A stretch of 64,000 nucleotides of DNA from Haloferax prahovense DSM 18310 (GCF_000336815.1 NZ_AOLG01000012.1:17261-81260), one strand, 5' to 3'; positions 32,759-41,240 are shown, numbered from the stretch's first letter. The notes: generated by a model not told the origin, from the sequence alone. Program-made: numbers and translations.

Positions 32759-34881
32759 CCAGCGTCGGGCAGTTCCCGTACGCGTACGCGCTGTTCGCCG
32801 CGGGCATCCTCGCGGGGGTCGTGACGCTCGTCGTCCTCGGTCGGTTCCGACTCTACTCTCGGCGGGTCCGCCTCCCGTTCGCGCTCCTGACGCTCTCCGG
32901 AAGTATCTGGGCCACCGCGTACGGCTTCGCCTTTCTCGCGACGACGCCGGGTGCCGAGTTGTTCTACGCGTATCTGGCGTGGGCCGGCGCGGCCGTGCTC
33001 CCCACGATATGGCTCATCTTCGCCCTCGTCTACGCCGGCGAGGACCAACTGCTCACCACCCAGATGGTCGGCTTCCTCGCCGTCGAGCCCGCCGTCGCAA
33101 TCGCCCTCGCGCTGACGAACCACTCTCACGGACTCCTCGGGTCCTCGCTCGACCTCTGGGCGGCCACCGCACCGGACAACACCGGAGGAGCCGGTCTGCA
33201 CCTTCTCGTCCCGCCCGGTCCGGAGCTCCTCTTCGTCGTCCACGTGATTTACGGCTCCGGCGTCGCCCTCACCGGGCTGACCGTCATCGGAAAGACGTAC
33301 CTCCGGAGTTCGAGCATCCATCGACGACAGGCCGGGTTCCTCGTCGTCGCCGGTCTCATACCTCTCGCCGCACTCGCCGGTGAGTTCTTTTTCCCGATTC
33401 GAATCAACCCGGTTCCCCTCTCTATCGGCGTCAGCTCGGTCGTCGTGCTCTGGGCGCTCTTCAGACACCAGCTGTTCGACATCACACCCATCGCCCGCGA
33501 CGCGATTCTCTCGGAGATGCGCGACGCAGTCGTCGTCCTCGACGAACAGGACCGAATCGTCGAATCGAACGGTGCCGCCTCGGAGCTACTAGAGCGGCCG
33601 GTCGACGAGTGCATCGGTGAGCCGGTCCTCGAAAGCGTTCGCGTTCCGGCCGAGGTCCGGACGGTTCTGGAGGGTCGAGACAGGGCTGAGGCGGTCGTCG
33701 AGGACGGAGGCACCTGCCGTTACTTCGAGGTCCGTTCCGAGGCGGTCGGCGACCAGACGCACGACCGCGCACTCTTGCTCGTCTTCTACGACGTGACGGA
33801 GCGCCGGCACACCGAAGAGGAGTTCCGCGCGCTCATCGAGAACTCCCGGGACGTCATCACCGTCCTCAACGAGGACGGCGAACGGACCTACACGAGCCCC
33901 TCGATGACCGAGGTGCTCGGCTATCAGACCGACGCGCTCGTCGGCGAGTCGGTGCTCGACCTCGTCCACCCCGAAGACAGAGACCGGGTCGCCGGCTGCC
34001 TCGACGAGGTGATAGCCGGCGACTCTCCCGTGCGCTCGGAGTTCAGAATCCGCCACAAGAACGGCGTGTGGCGGCGGTTCGAGACGGTCGGTGTGAACCT
34101 CCTCGACGACCCCGCCGTCGACGGCGTCGTGTTGAACTCGCGGGACGTGACCAGTCGCCATCGCTACGAACAGCGTCTCCGGGTGCTGAATCGCGTCCTT
34201 CGACACGACCTCAGAAACGACATGAACGTCATCCTCGGCCACGCGGACCTCCTTCTCGACGAGCGCATCCCCGCCGAGTCGAAAGACCACGCTCGAACGA
34301 TAAAGCGGAAGGCGTCGTCGCTGGTCGAACTCGGCGAGCAGACTCGCCACATCGACACGACACTGACCCGCGGGTCGTCCGGAATCGAACCCGTCGAGGT
34401 CGTCGGGCGCATCGAGGCGCAGTTGGACGACATCGAGTCCGATTACCCCGAGGCCATCGTCCACCGGAGCCTCCCCGACGAGATGTGGGTCTCCGCGGAC
34501 GACCTCATCGAATCGGCCATCAAACACCTCATCGACAACGCGCTCGAACACAACGACCGCGTCATTCCGGAAGTCGGCGTCACGGTCGAGCGAAGGGCGA
34601 CCTCGACCGACTACGTGGAGATTCGAATCGCCGACAACGGGCCGGGCGTCCCCGACGCCGAGCTCTCCGTCCTCGAATCGGGGACCGAGACGCCGCTCCA
34701 ACACATCAGCGGGCTCGGGCTCTGGTTGGTCCAGTGGATAATCGACCGCTCGAACGGTCGGCTCCGGTTCGCGGAGAACGACCCCAGGGGGACCGTCGCA
34801 ATCGTCGGCCTCCGGAGCGCTGACCGAGCGGTCTCCGTCGGCGACGGCGGAACGGTTTCGACCGAGTCGGAGACGGACTGA
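32755..34881 (+). CDS. 7TM-PAS-PAS sensor histidine kinase
   Basis: This 708-residue protein has an N-terminal histidine-kinase 7TM-type membrane domain (about residues 10-235). A first PAS-like domain follows (ILSEMRDAVVVLDEQDRIVESN), then a second PAS with PAC (FRALIENSRDVITVLNEDGERTYTSP; HPEDRDR), and a DHp domain with the phospho-His in VLRHDLRNDMNVILGHADLLL. An HATPase domain completes it (IKHLIDNALEHN, IADNGPGVP, GLGLWLVQ). No response regulator is adjacent, so signal output is unknown. The promoter carries the motility dyad, which suggests that it feeds into motility control. A short ORF overlaps its start. Confidence 0.9.
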   Translation: MTSVGQFPYAYALFAAGILAGVVTLVVLGRFRLYSRRVRLPFALLTLSGSIWATAYGFAFLATTPGAELFYAYLAWAGAAVLPTIWLIFALVYAGEDQLLTTQMVGFLAVEPAVAIALALTNHSHGLLGSSLDLWAATAPDNTGGAGLHLLVPPGPELLFVVHVIYGSGVALTGLTVIGKTYLRSSSIHRRQAGFLVVAGLIPLAALAGEFFFPIRINPVPLSIGVSSVVVLWALFRHQLFDITPIARDAILSEMRDAVVVLDEQDRIVESNGAASELLERPVDECIGEPVLESVRVPAEVRTVLEGRDRAEAVVEDGGTCRYFEVRSEAVGDQTHDRALLLVFYDVTERRHTEEEFRALIENSRDVITVLNEDGERTYTSPSMTEVLGYQTDALVGESVLDLVHPEDRDRVAGCLDEVIAGDSPVRSEFRIRHKNGVWRRFETVGVNLLDDPAVDGVVLNSRDVTSRHRYEQRLRVLNRVLRHDLRNDMNVILGHADLLLDERIPAESKDHARTIKRKASSLVELGEQTRHIDTTLTRGSSGIEPVEVVGRIEAQLDDIESDYPEAIVHRSLPDEMWVSADDLIESAIKHLIDNALEHNDRVIPEVGVTVERRATSTDYVEIRIADNGPGVPDAELSVLESGTETPLQHISGLGLWLVQWIIDRSNGRLRFAENDPRGTVAIVGLRSADRAVSVGDGGTVSTESETD

Positions 34882-34937
34882 GTTACGCAGCGACTGGGTG
34901 AGTCGCACAGAAAACGAGAGACCCGAGAGCCGAGCGT

Positions 34938-36017
34938 TCAGGCCGCGTCGCGGAGCCGTACCGCGAGTCTGTGTGCGCCCTCGGCCGCGGCGGTCACCGG
35001 GTCGTCGGGGACGACCACGTTCACCGGGCGGTCGAGCTCCGCGGCGAGACGCGCTTCGAGTTCCTCAACCAGTCCGGGAATGCACGCCATCCCGCCGGAG
35101 ACGACGAGCGGGCGTGCGCGAGCGAGCTGATAGGTTTTCATGTGCGAGCTTGCCAGTCGCGAGAAGAAATCGCCGAGCTCGGCGACCACGTCGTCGAGAT
35201 ACTCGTCCAACGGCTCCATCACACCCCGTTCGACGGTGAACTCGTGTGCGCCCTCGTCCCCGCGTTCGACCGCGTCGGTGAAGGGGTCGAACCCGCCGAA
35301 GTCGGCGTGGGTCTCCTTGTACCCGCGGGCGGTGGCGGGGTCAATCGTCACTCGCCCGCCCGTCTCGGCTTCGACCGCCTCGGCGATGCGCCGGTCGACG
35401 CGGTCGCCGGACGCCTCCGCGGAGACGAACGGGAGCAACCGCTCTCCGCGTCGGTACGCGCACGCTTCGAGGTTCGTCGCACCGAGGTTGAGAGCGATGA
35501 AGACCTCGTCGACCGCCTCGATTCCGTCGCCGAGCGCCGGAATCGACGCGCACAGCGATTCGGGGAAGCCTCGCGCGAGCGCCTCACCGATGCCGCACTC
35601 GCCGACCGCGGTGCCGAAGTTCGCGAGACCGATATCGTCGTCGACGGTCGGCATCGCGTACACGACGGCGCTCTCGGCGGAGAGGTCGTGTCGCGCGCAG
35701 AGTTCGCGGACAAACCGCTCGAATGACTCGGCGTCGCGGGCGGTCGCCGGCACGCCCGAGCGGAGCATGAACTCGACTCGCTCGGAGGACTCCCGGACTG
35801 TCTCTCCGCCGTCGTGGACGCCCTCGTCGCCGGCGAGCGCGTCTTCGCCGTCGGTCAGGCACGAGGGGAGGTGAACCGTCCTCGCCGCGTCGCCGTCGTC
35901 GAAGGCGAGCGCCGTCCGGGCGCTCCCGAACTTGACGCCGACGGCCGTCGGCACGTCGGTCTCGTCGGACTCGGACGCCACACCAGCGTCGTTAGCGGCG
36001 GCTGCGTCGTTCGTCAT
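34938..36017 (-). CDS. Actin/Hsp70-fold ATPase (MreB/PilM-like)
   Basis: This 359-residue protein shows the five-motif nucleotide site of the actin/Hsp70 superfamily. These are phosphate 1 as VGVKFGSARTALAF (about residues 26-39), phosphate 2 as FIALNLGATNLEACAYRRGE (about 173-192), and adenosine as PLVVSGGMACIPGLVEEL (about 305-322). It has an acidic N-terminal extension and is shorter than volactin- or Hsp70-type proteins. It lies between the histidine kinase and the FlaD/E-domain gene, in the same direction as the latter, 105 nt apart. A cytoskeletal or polar scaffold role for the archaellum is plausible, but inferred. Confidence 0.72.
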   Translation of the reverse strand: MTNDAAAANDAGVASESDETDVPTAVGVKFGSARTALAFDDGDAARTVHLPSCLTDGEDALAGDEGVHDGGETVRESSERVEFMLRSGVPATARDAESFERFVRELCARHDLSAESAVVYAMPTVDDDIGLANFGTAVGECGIGEALARGFPESLCASIPALGDGIEAVDEVFIALNLGATNLEACAYRRGERLLPFVSAEASGDRVDRRIAEAVEAETGGRVTIDPATARGYKETHADFGGFDPFTDAVERGDEGAHEFTVERGVMEPLDEYLDDVVAELGDFFSRLASSHMKTYQLARARPLVVSGGMACIPGLVEELEARLAAELDRPVNVVVPDDPVTAAAEGAHRLAVRLRDAA

Positions 36018-36122
36018 GCGGTATCAACTCGGTTCGGACTCGGCGGGCGGGTGGTTCGCGCAGTCATGGTATACACTCGGTTGTCGGAAGGAGAGACCGT
36101 ATTCGAGACCCGTCGGTCGGCG

Positions 36123-36683
36123 TCACACCATCGAGGAGAGACGTGCGACGTAGACCAGACTCAGCAGGTGGTCGTCGACGTCGAGGTCGGTCGGTTCGTC
36201 GACGTCAGCGGAGAACCCGAGGAGGTAGTCCCGGAGCGTCTCCTCGACGCCGGGCGTGACCCAGTCGACCGTCTGGTAGTACCGGAGGGCGTCCATCGCC
36301 CGCTTGAACCCGCCCTTGAGGACGAGGAACTCGAGCCAGTCGAAGACGACGCGTTCCGCGCCGTACTTGTCCGGAAGCGAGCGGAGGTACGGCTTTTCGA
36401 CGCCGTCTTCCTCGTCGCGAGACTGGTGGACGAGCAGGTGTTCGAGCTGGCTCGACCGGAGGGCTTCGGACGCCTCCTGTCGGCTCCGGTCGAAAAGCGG
36501 GTTGTCGAACCGGAACGGACTCCGGTCGTCGAACCGGGCGTCATCGAATCTGCCGTCGTCGAATCGGCTGTCGTCGAATCTGCCGTCGTCGAATCGGCCG
36601 TCACCGTTCCGTCTGGGCCGTGGGGCGTCACGCGCGATACGTCGAAGTTCGTCTGGGTCGTATTCGTCCGGGTCCAAGTACAT
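36123..36683 (-). CDS. FlaD/E-domain protein (ArlD-like)
   Basis: This 186-residue protein has an N-terminal DPDEYDPDELRRIARDAP. Five tandem RFDD[G/S/A/R] pentapeptide repeats follow (about residues 30-54), and the FlaD/E domain comes last: RVVFDWLEFLVLKGGFKRAMDALRYYQTVDWV and LSLVYVARLSSMV at the end. It is the best candidate in the window for a separate ArlD subunit of the motor's cytosolic ring, since ArlC and ArlE are fused elsewhere. A GAGGTGA box lies 3 nt before the start. The promoter carries the motility dyad with a TATA-like TTATGTC, and predicts a 100-nt leader. Confidence 0.78.
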   Translation of the reverse strand: MYLDPDEYDPDELRRIARDAPRPRRNGDGRFDDGRFDDSRFDDGRFDDARFDDRSPFRFDNPLFDRSRQEASEALRSSQLEHLLVHQSRDEEDGVEKPYLRSLPDKYGAERVVFDWLEFLVLKGGFKRAMDALRYYQTVDWVTPGVEETLRDYLLGFSADVDEPTDLDVDDHLLSLVYVARLSSMV

Positions 36684-36834
36684 AGGTCACCTCGTTGGGG
36701 ACGGCACGACTCCCCCCGAGTCCCCCGACTCAGGGCGGCGGAGAGCGCGGAGCGCTGTCCGCGGTGTCACACGCGATATCGTACCGTTTCGGTGAAAGCA
36801 TTCGAAGGAGGCGACATAAATCTATTCGAGACGT

Positions 36835-36848
36835 TATCAGAACTGATA
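36835..36848 (-). promoter_or_regulatory. Motility dyad TATC-N6-GATA upstream of the ArlD-like gene
   Basis: The site reads TATCAGAACTGATA, with 6-bp perfect arms. On the minus strand a TATA-like TTATGTC begins at 36819, exactly 16 nt past the dyad edge. It is one of six sites with the same spacing in the locus. Confidence 0.72.
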
Positions 36849-36996
36849 CCTCTGGTGCGGGGTCGAACCGGCTTCGGTCGGTTCTCACGCGTCAGCCGTT
36901 TTCGGTTCCCTGCTCGCGGGCGGCGCTCGACGCAGTTGAGACGGACGAGAGACAGGAGAGACGATCCTCGAAGCCGAACTTCGGCCGGTGACGCCC

Positions 36997-37506
36997 TCAG
37001 AGAACGTGGTTGCCGCTCTTCGCGCTCCGAACGCGGAGGTCGCCGGTCTGGCTGTCGAGCTCCAACGAGCGGCCGTGGGAGCCACCGACGTCTTCGGCGA
37101 CGACGTCGATGCCGAACCCGTCGAGCGTCGTTCGCGTCGCGGCGACGTTTCTATCGCCGATACTGCCGTCGCCGTCGGCCGAGGTGAAGTCGAACATGGT
37201 GCTTCCCCCGGCGATTTTCGCGACGACGCGGTCGATGTCCGCGCCGGCGGCTCGCATCTCCGAGAGCAGGAGTTCGATGCCGGTGTCGACGAACTTCGCC
37301 GGCTCGCTGCCGTCGTCCGCCTCCGGAAGCATCGCGTGTGCGAGACCGGAGACGCCGGTCTCGGGGTCGTACAACGCGACGCCGATACAGGAGCCGAGAC
37401 CGCTCGTGGTCAGCGTGCTCTCGTCGCCGGAGACGGCGTAATCGGCGATTCCGACCTTGATTCGACCGGAGCGAGCCGCGGGCGTGTCCGTGGTGTATAC
37501 TTGCAT
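36997..37506 (-). CDS. cheD: Chemoreceptor glutamine deamidase CheD
   Basis: This 169-residue protein matches CheD, which deamidates or de-esterifies receptor glutamines and interacts with CheC. The catalytic Cys is in TSGLGSCIGVALYDPET and the His in GLAHAMLPEAD, with IAGGSTMF and DVGGSHGRSLELDSQTG following. It is the third gene of the cheY-cheC-cheD operon, 23 nt after cheC. Its length and motifs are normal for the family. Confidence 0.95.
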   Translation of the reverse strand: MQVYTTDTPAARSGRIKVGIADYAVSGDESTLTTSGLGSCIGVALYDPETGVSGLAHAMLPEADDGSEPAKFVDTGIELLLSEMRAAGADIDRVVAKIAGGSTMFDFTSADGDGSIGDRNVAATRTTLDGFGIDVVAEDVGGSHGRSLELDSQTGDLRVRSAKSGNHVL

Positions 37507-37529
37507 TACTGGGTGCCTCTACGGAGGGT

Positions 37530-38717
37530 TCACGCGGCGGGCGAGAGTTGCTTGAGCGCCTTGCGCAGCTCCGTCTCGTCGGGGAGCGCGTAGATGTCGC
37601 AGGTAAACTCGTCGTCGTCCGTCCGGATGGTCGAATCGATGAGGAACGCGTACTCCTGAGACTGCGCGAGGTCGGTCGCGAGCGGGTCGATGATGGCCGA
37701 CCCGATGTCGTGGACGTGCTTCGGCGGCGAGATGTCGATAGTCGTCTCGAGCGCGTTGGCCCAGCCGTCGAGGAAGCCAGAGGTGGTGATGTTGCCAATC
37801 TCTTGAATCGCGCTCTGGCGCATCGCCTCGTCGCCTTCCATGCCCGGCAGGAGGCTACTCGCGATGTTCTCGGCCGACGGCTCGTCGAAGAGGATGGCGA
37901 TGTAACCGCTCGGCGTCCCGCTGAACTCCAACACGACGCCGCGGCGGACCGCGTCGGTCAACGACATGGGGACGCCCTCGATGGGGACGAAGCTCAGCCG
38001 GCTCACCTCGACGGTCGTGTCGATGCCCGTCATCGCCGTGATGTCTTCCGAGGCCTGGTTCGCGCCGTCGTTTATCATCTCGGAGAAGGCGGCGAACGAC
38101 TCGACCGGGAGCGCGCCGTCCTCGCCGCTCGCCTCGACGATGGTCCCGATGGACGAGGCGGTCGGAACCATGTACAGGTCGAACTCGATGGCGTTGTCCG
38201 CGGCCTCCAACTGGTTACGGAAGACGAGGACGTGCTCGTCGTCGCCGCCGTTCTCGAATCCCTCGGCGTCGACGTGGTCGAGCGGGCCGTCGTTTTCGTC
38301 GTCGACGTAGGTCGGCGTCGTGATGTCGACGGTGGTGTCGAGGTAGTCGGCCCAGCCGTCGATGAAGCCGCCGAGCATGATGTTCGCAACCTCCTTCAGG
38401 CTACTCTCGGCGAGTTCACCCTCGGCGTCGGTGGCGTCGATATCCGGCATCAGCGCGTCGACCAAGCGCTCTGCGGACTCCGGCGAGAACGCCAACACGG
38501 TGTGACCGTCCAACCCGCCCGAAAAGCCGATGTGGACGCTCACGAGGTCGCGTTCGGCGAACTCGTTTTCGACGTCCGCCTTCGTCCCGAGCTCCACCTT
38601 GGTGACGTTGACGTACGTGTCGATGCCGGCGAGTGTGGTCAGCGAACCCGCGGCTTTCTCCGCGCCCGAGTGGGCGAGCCGACTGAACGTGCGAAGCGAC
38701 CGGACGTCGAGATTCAT
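37530..38717 (-). CDS. cheC: Two-domain CheC phosphatase-type protein
   Basis: This 395-residue protein contains two consecutive CheC-like domains, each with the D-x3-E-x2-N-type helix. In domain 1 it is ELAESSLKEVANIMLGGFIDGWAD; in domain 2 it is MRQSAIQEIGNITTSGFLDGWANAL. CheC proteins dephosphorylate CheY-P and bind CheD. A fused tandem CheC is roughly twice the usual length. The start overlaps cheY by 4 nt (ATGA), so it is translationally coupled. An upstream frame continuing to 38846 is a shadow of cheY. Confidence 0.92.
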   Translation of the reverse strand: MNLDVRSLRTFSRLAHSGAEKAAGSLTTLAGIDTYVNVTKVELGTKADVENEFAERDLVSVHIGFSGGLDGHTVLAFSPESAERLVDALMPDIDATDAEGELAESSLKEVANIMLGGFIDGWADYLDTTVDITTPTYVDDENDGPLDHVDAEGFENGGDDEHVLVFRNQLEAADNAIEFDLYMVPTASSIGTIVEASGEDGALPVESFAAFSEMINDGANQASEDITAMTGIDTTVEVSRLSFVPIEGVPMSLTDAVRRGVVLEFSGTPSGYIAILFDEPSAENIASSLLPGMEGDEAMRQSAIQEIGNITTSGFLDGWANALETTIDISPPKHVHDIGSAIIDPLATDLAQSQEYAFLIDSTIRTDDDEFTCDIYALPDETELRKALKQLSPAA

Positions 38718-39082
38718 GCCTCTGCCTGAATCACGTCGGCGATAGCCTGGAGCACGTTCGGCTTCTGGAACGGTTTCGTGATGTAGCCGTCTGCCCCCGC
38801 TTCGACCGCTTCGCGCATCTTCTCTTCCTGTCCGACCGACGTGCACATGATGACCGATGCGCCGGCGTCGAGCGACTTGATTTCGGACGTCGCTTCGATG
38901 CCGTTTCGAATCGGCATCACGACGTCCATCGTGACGACATCGGGTTCGAGTTCGCGGTAGAGTTCCACCGCTTCGACCCCGTTTTCGGCCTCGCCGACGA
39001 CTTCGTGTTCACCCTCGAGGAGCTGTTTGAGGAGGTTCCGCATGAACGCAGAATCGTCCACGACCAGTACCTTGCTTGCCAT
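38714..39082 (-). CDS. cheY: Chemotaxis response regulator CheY
   Basis: This 122-residue single receiver domain has the acid pocket Asp9/Asp10 (VLVVDDSAFMR), the phospho-acceptor Asp53 (VVTMDVVMP), Thr81 (MCTSVGQ) and Lys103 (YITKPFQ). Phosphorylated CheY acts on the archaellum switch through CheF and the ArlCDE ring. The ATG at 39082 is preferred over upstream starts because a TATA-like TTATGGT lies 30 nt upstream, giving a leaderless transcript. Its promoter holds the motility dyad. It heads cheY-cheC-cheD. Confidence 0.96.
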   Translation of the reverse strand: MASKVLVVDDSAFMRNLLKQLLEGEHEVVGEAENGVEAVELYRELEPDVVTMDVVMPIRNGIEATSEIKSLDAGASVIMCTSVGQEEKMREAVEAGADGYITKPFQKPNVLQAIADVIQAEA

Positions 39083-39127
39083 ACCTCCAGATTTCCGAAA
39101 ATCACACCATAAACCCTTCCTCCCCAT

Positions 39128-39141
39128 TATCAAGGATGATA
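39128..39141 (-). promoter_or_regulatory. Motility dyad TATC-N6-GATA upstream of cheY
   Basis: The site reads TATCAAGGATGATA. On the minus strand TTATGGT starts at 39112, exactly 16 nt past the dyad, and the leaderless cheY start at 39082 is 30 nt further. This gives the clearest position for the site, about -46 to -59 relative to the predicted transcript start. Confidence 0.72.
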
Positions 39142-39232
39142 CGGTATTGGACGGGCGATTCGCCCGCGTCACATCGTGTCGACCGAAGATTCGGGAGCTC
39201 CGATGCTCGAACCGGAACCTGTCACCGTCGCA

Positions 39233-39904
39233 TCATCGTCGACGCGGCGGGAACGAAGCGCCGGCCTCTTCGACGGCGTCGAGGAGGTCACCGATACTGT
39301 CGTCGCGGTCGAGTCCGTTCGCGGTCGCGAGCGCCTCGACGGCCCGACCGGGATAGGTGACCTGTACCTCCGAGGCTAAAAGCAGGATGCCGAGCACCTC
39401 GTCGGGCGGCGTGTCGGGGCTGCCGACAGCGTCGGCGTACCACGAGAGAAACGAGTTGACGACCTCGGTCACGTCGTCGGAGACGGTCTCGTGACGGGTT
39501 ACCTCGCCATCGACGAGCGCAGTGGTGACGAGCGCGTGGTCCGCGGTGACTGCTCCGACGCGCTCTGCGAACAGTCGGCGGGCGAGCACGGCCCGTTTTT
39601 TCGGGTCTTTCGGGAGGACGAGTTCGGGAGCGCCGGTGTTCCGGTCGCTCTCTCCTCGCTCGCCGGTCGGCTCGGAGTCGGACTGGGTCGTTCCGTCCGT
39701 GCCGGGCGGTCGGCGGTCGTCACCGTCCCCGTCACTGTCCCCGCCGTCGACCGGCGCGGGCGGCCTGTTTTCTCCCGTCGAGATGACGTACCGGCCCGTG
39801 TCGAGCGCCGCGACGTGCTCGTCGCGGCTGATATCCAGTTCGTCCGCCCCGACGACACCCTGTTCCCGCGGGTGATTGGGAGGACGTTCGTCCTCGTCGT
39901 CCAT
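39233..39904 (-). CDS. Haloarchaeal protein of unknown function in the motility locus
   Basis: This 223-residue protein starts MDDEDERPPNHPREQGVVGADE. It has a low-complexity Asp/Gly/Glu-rich middle and a C-terminal helical part (KDPKKRAVLARRLFAERVGAVTADHALVTTALVDG; VVNSFLSWYADAVGSP; LGILLLASEVQVTYPGRAVEAL). I do not recognise a catalytic motif. A leaderless start is predicted from ATTATATG at 39927-39934. Its location between cheY and the HTH gene, divergent from the latter, suggests an accessory role in motility or its control. Confidence 0.7.
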   Translation of the reverse strand: MDDEDERPPNHPREQGVVGADELDISRDEHVAALDTGRYVISTGENRPPAPVDGGDSDGDGDDRRPPGTDGTTQSDSEPTGERGESDRNTGAPELVLPKDPKKRAVLARRLFAERVGAVTADHALVTTALVDGEVTRHETVSDDVTEVVNSFLSWYADAVGSPDTPPDEVLGILLLASEVQVTYPGRAVEALATANGLDRDDSIGDLLDAVEEAGASFPPRRR

Positions 39905-40036
39905 CGGCGAATGCTCGGTGTCGTGGCATATAATCCCATCGTCACCGAGCGTGACAGACTCACTACTATGTCTGAGAACGTGGCAGAGAGACAACCAACA
40001 CATTGACAAGCGGTGCGTTCCGATAAATTTCCATCT

Positions 40037-40375
40037 ATGGAGTCTGACAGGACCCTTTCCGCACTGGGGAACGAATACAACCCTGACATCCTCCGTGCCG
40101 CGGACGAACCGCACTCGGCACAGGAGTTCAGCGAGATGCTGGATATCCCCATCGCGACCTGTTATCGCCGAATCGAGGAACTGACGGCGGCGGGCCTCCT
40201 CGAACTTCACGACCGGGTTCTCTCCGACGAGCACCGACGGACGAACGTTTACCGCCGCGAAGTCGACGAAATCGTCGTCCGGTTCGAGGCCGACGACTAC
40301 ACGGTCAGCGTCACCGAGCGCCCGGAGGTGAAGAACAAACTCGACGACGTGTGGCGGAAGATTACGCAGGACTGA
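40037..40375 (+). CDS. Winged-helix transcription regulator upstream of archaellins
   Basis: This 112-residue protein has a single winged-helix domain, with LSALGNEYNPDILRAADE, HSAQEFSEMLDIPIATCYRRIEELTAAGLLELHDR and a C-terminal beta-rich wing ending in WRKITQD. It resembles ArsR-type haloarchaeal regulators. It lies directly upstream of arlA1, 214 nt away, in the same direction, so it is a candidate local regulator of archaellin expression and possibly the reader of the motility dyad. That link is inference. No inducer-binding motif is visible. Confidence 0.82.
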   Translation: MESDRTLSALGNEYNPDILRAADEPHSAQEFSEMLDIPIATCYRRIEELTAAGLLELHDRVLSDEHRRTNVYRREVDEIVVRFEADDYTVSVTERPEVKNKLDDVWRKITQD

Positions 40376-40481
40376 ACCGCTCCGGCTCCGGACTCTTTTC
40401 TTATATTTCCTGAGGTAAGTGTCGACTAGCGTCTCGCGTGAGCGTGCGAAGAAGTTTACTTATCGACGTACCGGCCGCATG

Positions 40482-40497
40482 ATATCAATCTTGATAT
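40482..40497 (+). promoter_or_regulatory. Motility dyad (16-bp) upstream of arlA1
   Basis: ATATCAATCTTGATAT is a near-perfect 16-bp dyad (7-bp arms, 2-nt centre) containing TATC-N6-GATA at 40483-40496. A TATA-like TTATGTA starts at 40512, exactly 16 nt past the core. The transcript start is predicted near 40541 and gives a 48-nt leader before arlA1. It is the most symmetrical of the six sites. Confidence 0.75.
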
Positions 40498-40588
40498 TGA
40501 GGGCCGTAGCGTTATGTAGCACCTCTCCAAGTTGACGAGTGACGGTTCCCCGCTCCCCGCTGAGTGTGGGACCAAACCCACGAAACCC

Positions 40589-41230
40589 ATGTTCGAAAAC
40601 ATCAAAGAAGACCGGGGTCAGGTCGGTATCGGGACCCTCATCGTCTTCATTGCGATGGTTCTGGTCGCCGCAATCGCGGCGGGCGTCCTCGTGAATACGG
40701 CTGGCTTCCTGCAAGCTACCGCCGAGGACGCTGGACAGCAATCTGTGAACAAGGTCACCAACCGCGTCGACGTCGTGAACGCGCACGGGCTGGTCAACCA
40801 GTCCGGTGAGGAACGCACGGTCGACCAGGTCTTCCTGACCGTCCGCCTCGCGGCCGGTTCCGGAAGTGTCTCTCTCGAAGATACGACGGTCAAGTACCTG
40901 AGTGAGACGACCGCGCGGACGCTCACCTACAACGACACCGTCAACAACGCTGACACCGCAGACCCCGCTAACCTGACGACGGGGAACAACTTCACCGCGG
41001 GCGTCCTCGAGGACAGTGACGGTTCGTTCGAGGTCCTCAACGAGCAGTCCGACCGCGCTGAGATCGTCATCAACACCTCGACGGTCGAAGGCACCTCCGC
41101 CAACGGAACGGCGACGGGCCAGACGGTCAAGCTCGACATCACCAGCCGCAACGGTGGCACGACGCAGGTCATCCTGACGATGCCCCAGCAGCTCGCGGGT
41201 AAGGACGACAACGACCCGATCGCGCTCTAA
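40589..41230 (+). CDS. arlA1: Archaellin ArlA1
   Basis: This 213-residue archaellin has a class III signal peptide [10 protein letters not shown], cleaved by prepilin peptidase before [20 protein letters not shown] conserved hydrophobic N-terminal helix follows, then a variable outer domain with N-glycosylation sequons (NQS, NDT, NLT, NFT, NTS and NGT) and the end [14 protein letters not shown]. It is the main filament subunit by position. Only 10 nt separate it from arlA2, with a GGAG motif between. The promoter carries the motility dyad. Several long blocks are nearly identical to arlA2. Confidence 0.95.
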   Translation: MFENIKEDRGQVGIGTLIVFIAMVLVAAIAAGVLVNTAGFLQATAEDAGQQSVNKVTNRVDVVNAHGLVNQSGEERTVDQVFLTVRLAAGSGSVSLEDTTVKYLSETTARTLTYNDTVNNADTADPANLTTGNNFTAGVLEDSDGSFEVLNEQSDRAEIVINTSTVEGTSANGTATGQTVKLDITSRNGGTTQVILTMPQQLAGKDDNDPIAL

Positions 41231-41240
41231 GGAGATTCAT

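Noticed and set aside
36061-36080. Motility dyad at the actin-like gene's own promoter
   Set aside because: A TATA-like GTATAC is present, but no TATC-N6-GATA lies near it. The gene may rely on read-through from the ArlD-like gene.
37152-37162. TATCGCCGATA inside cheD as a dyad
   Set aside because: Spacer is 3 nt and it is within coding sequence with no promoter function apparent.
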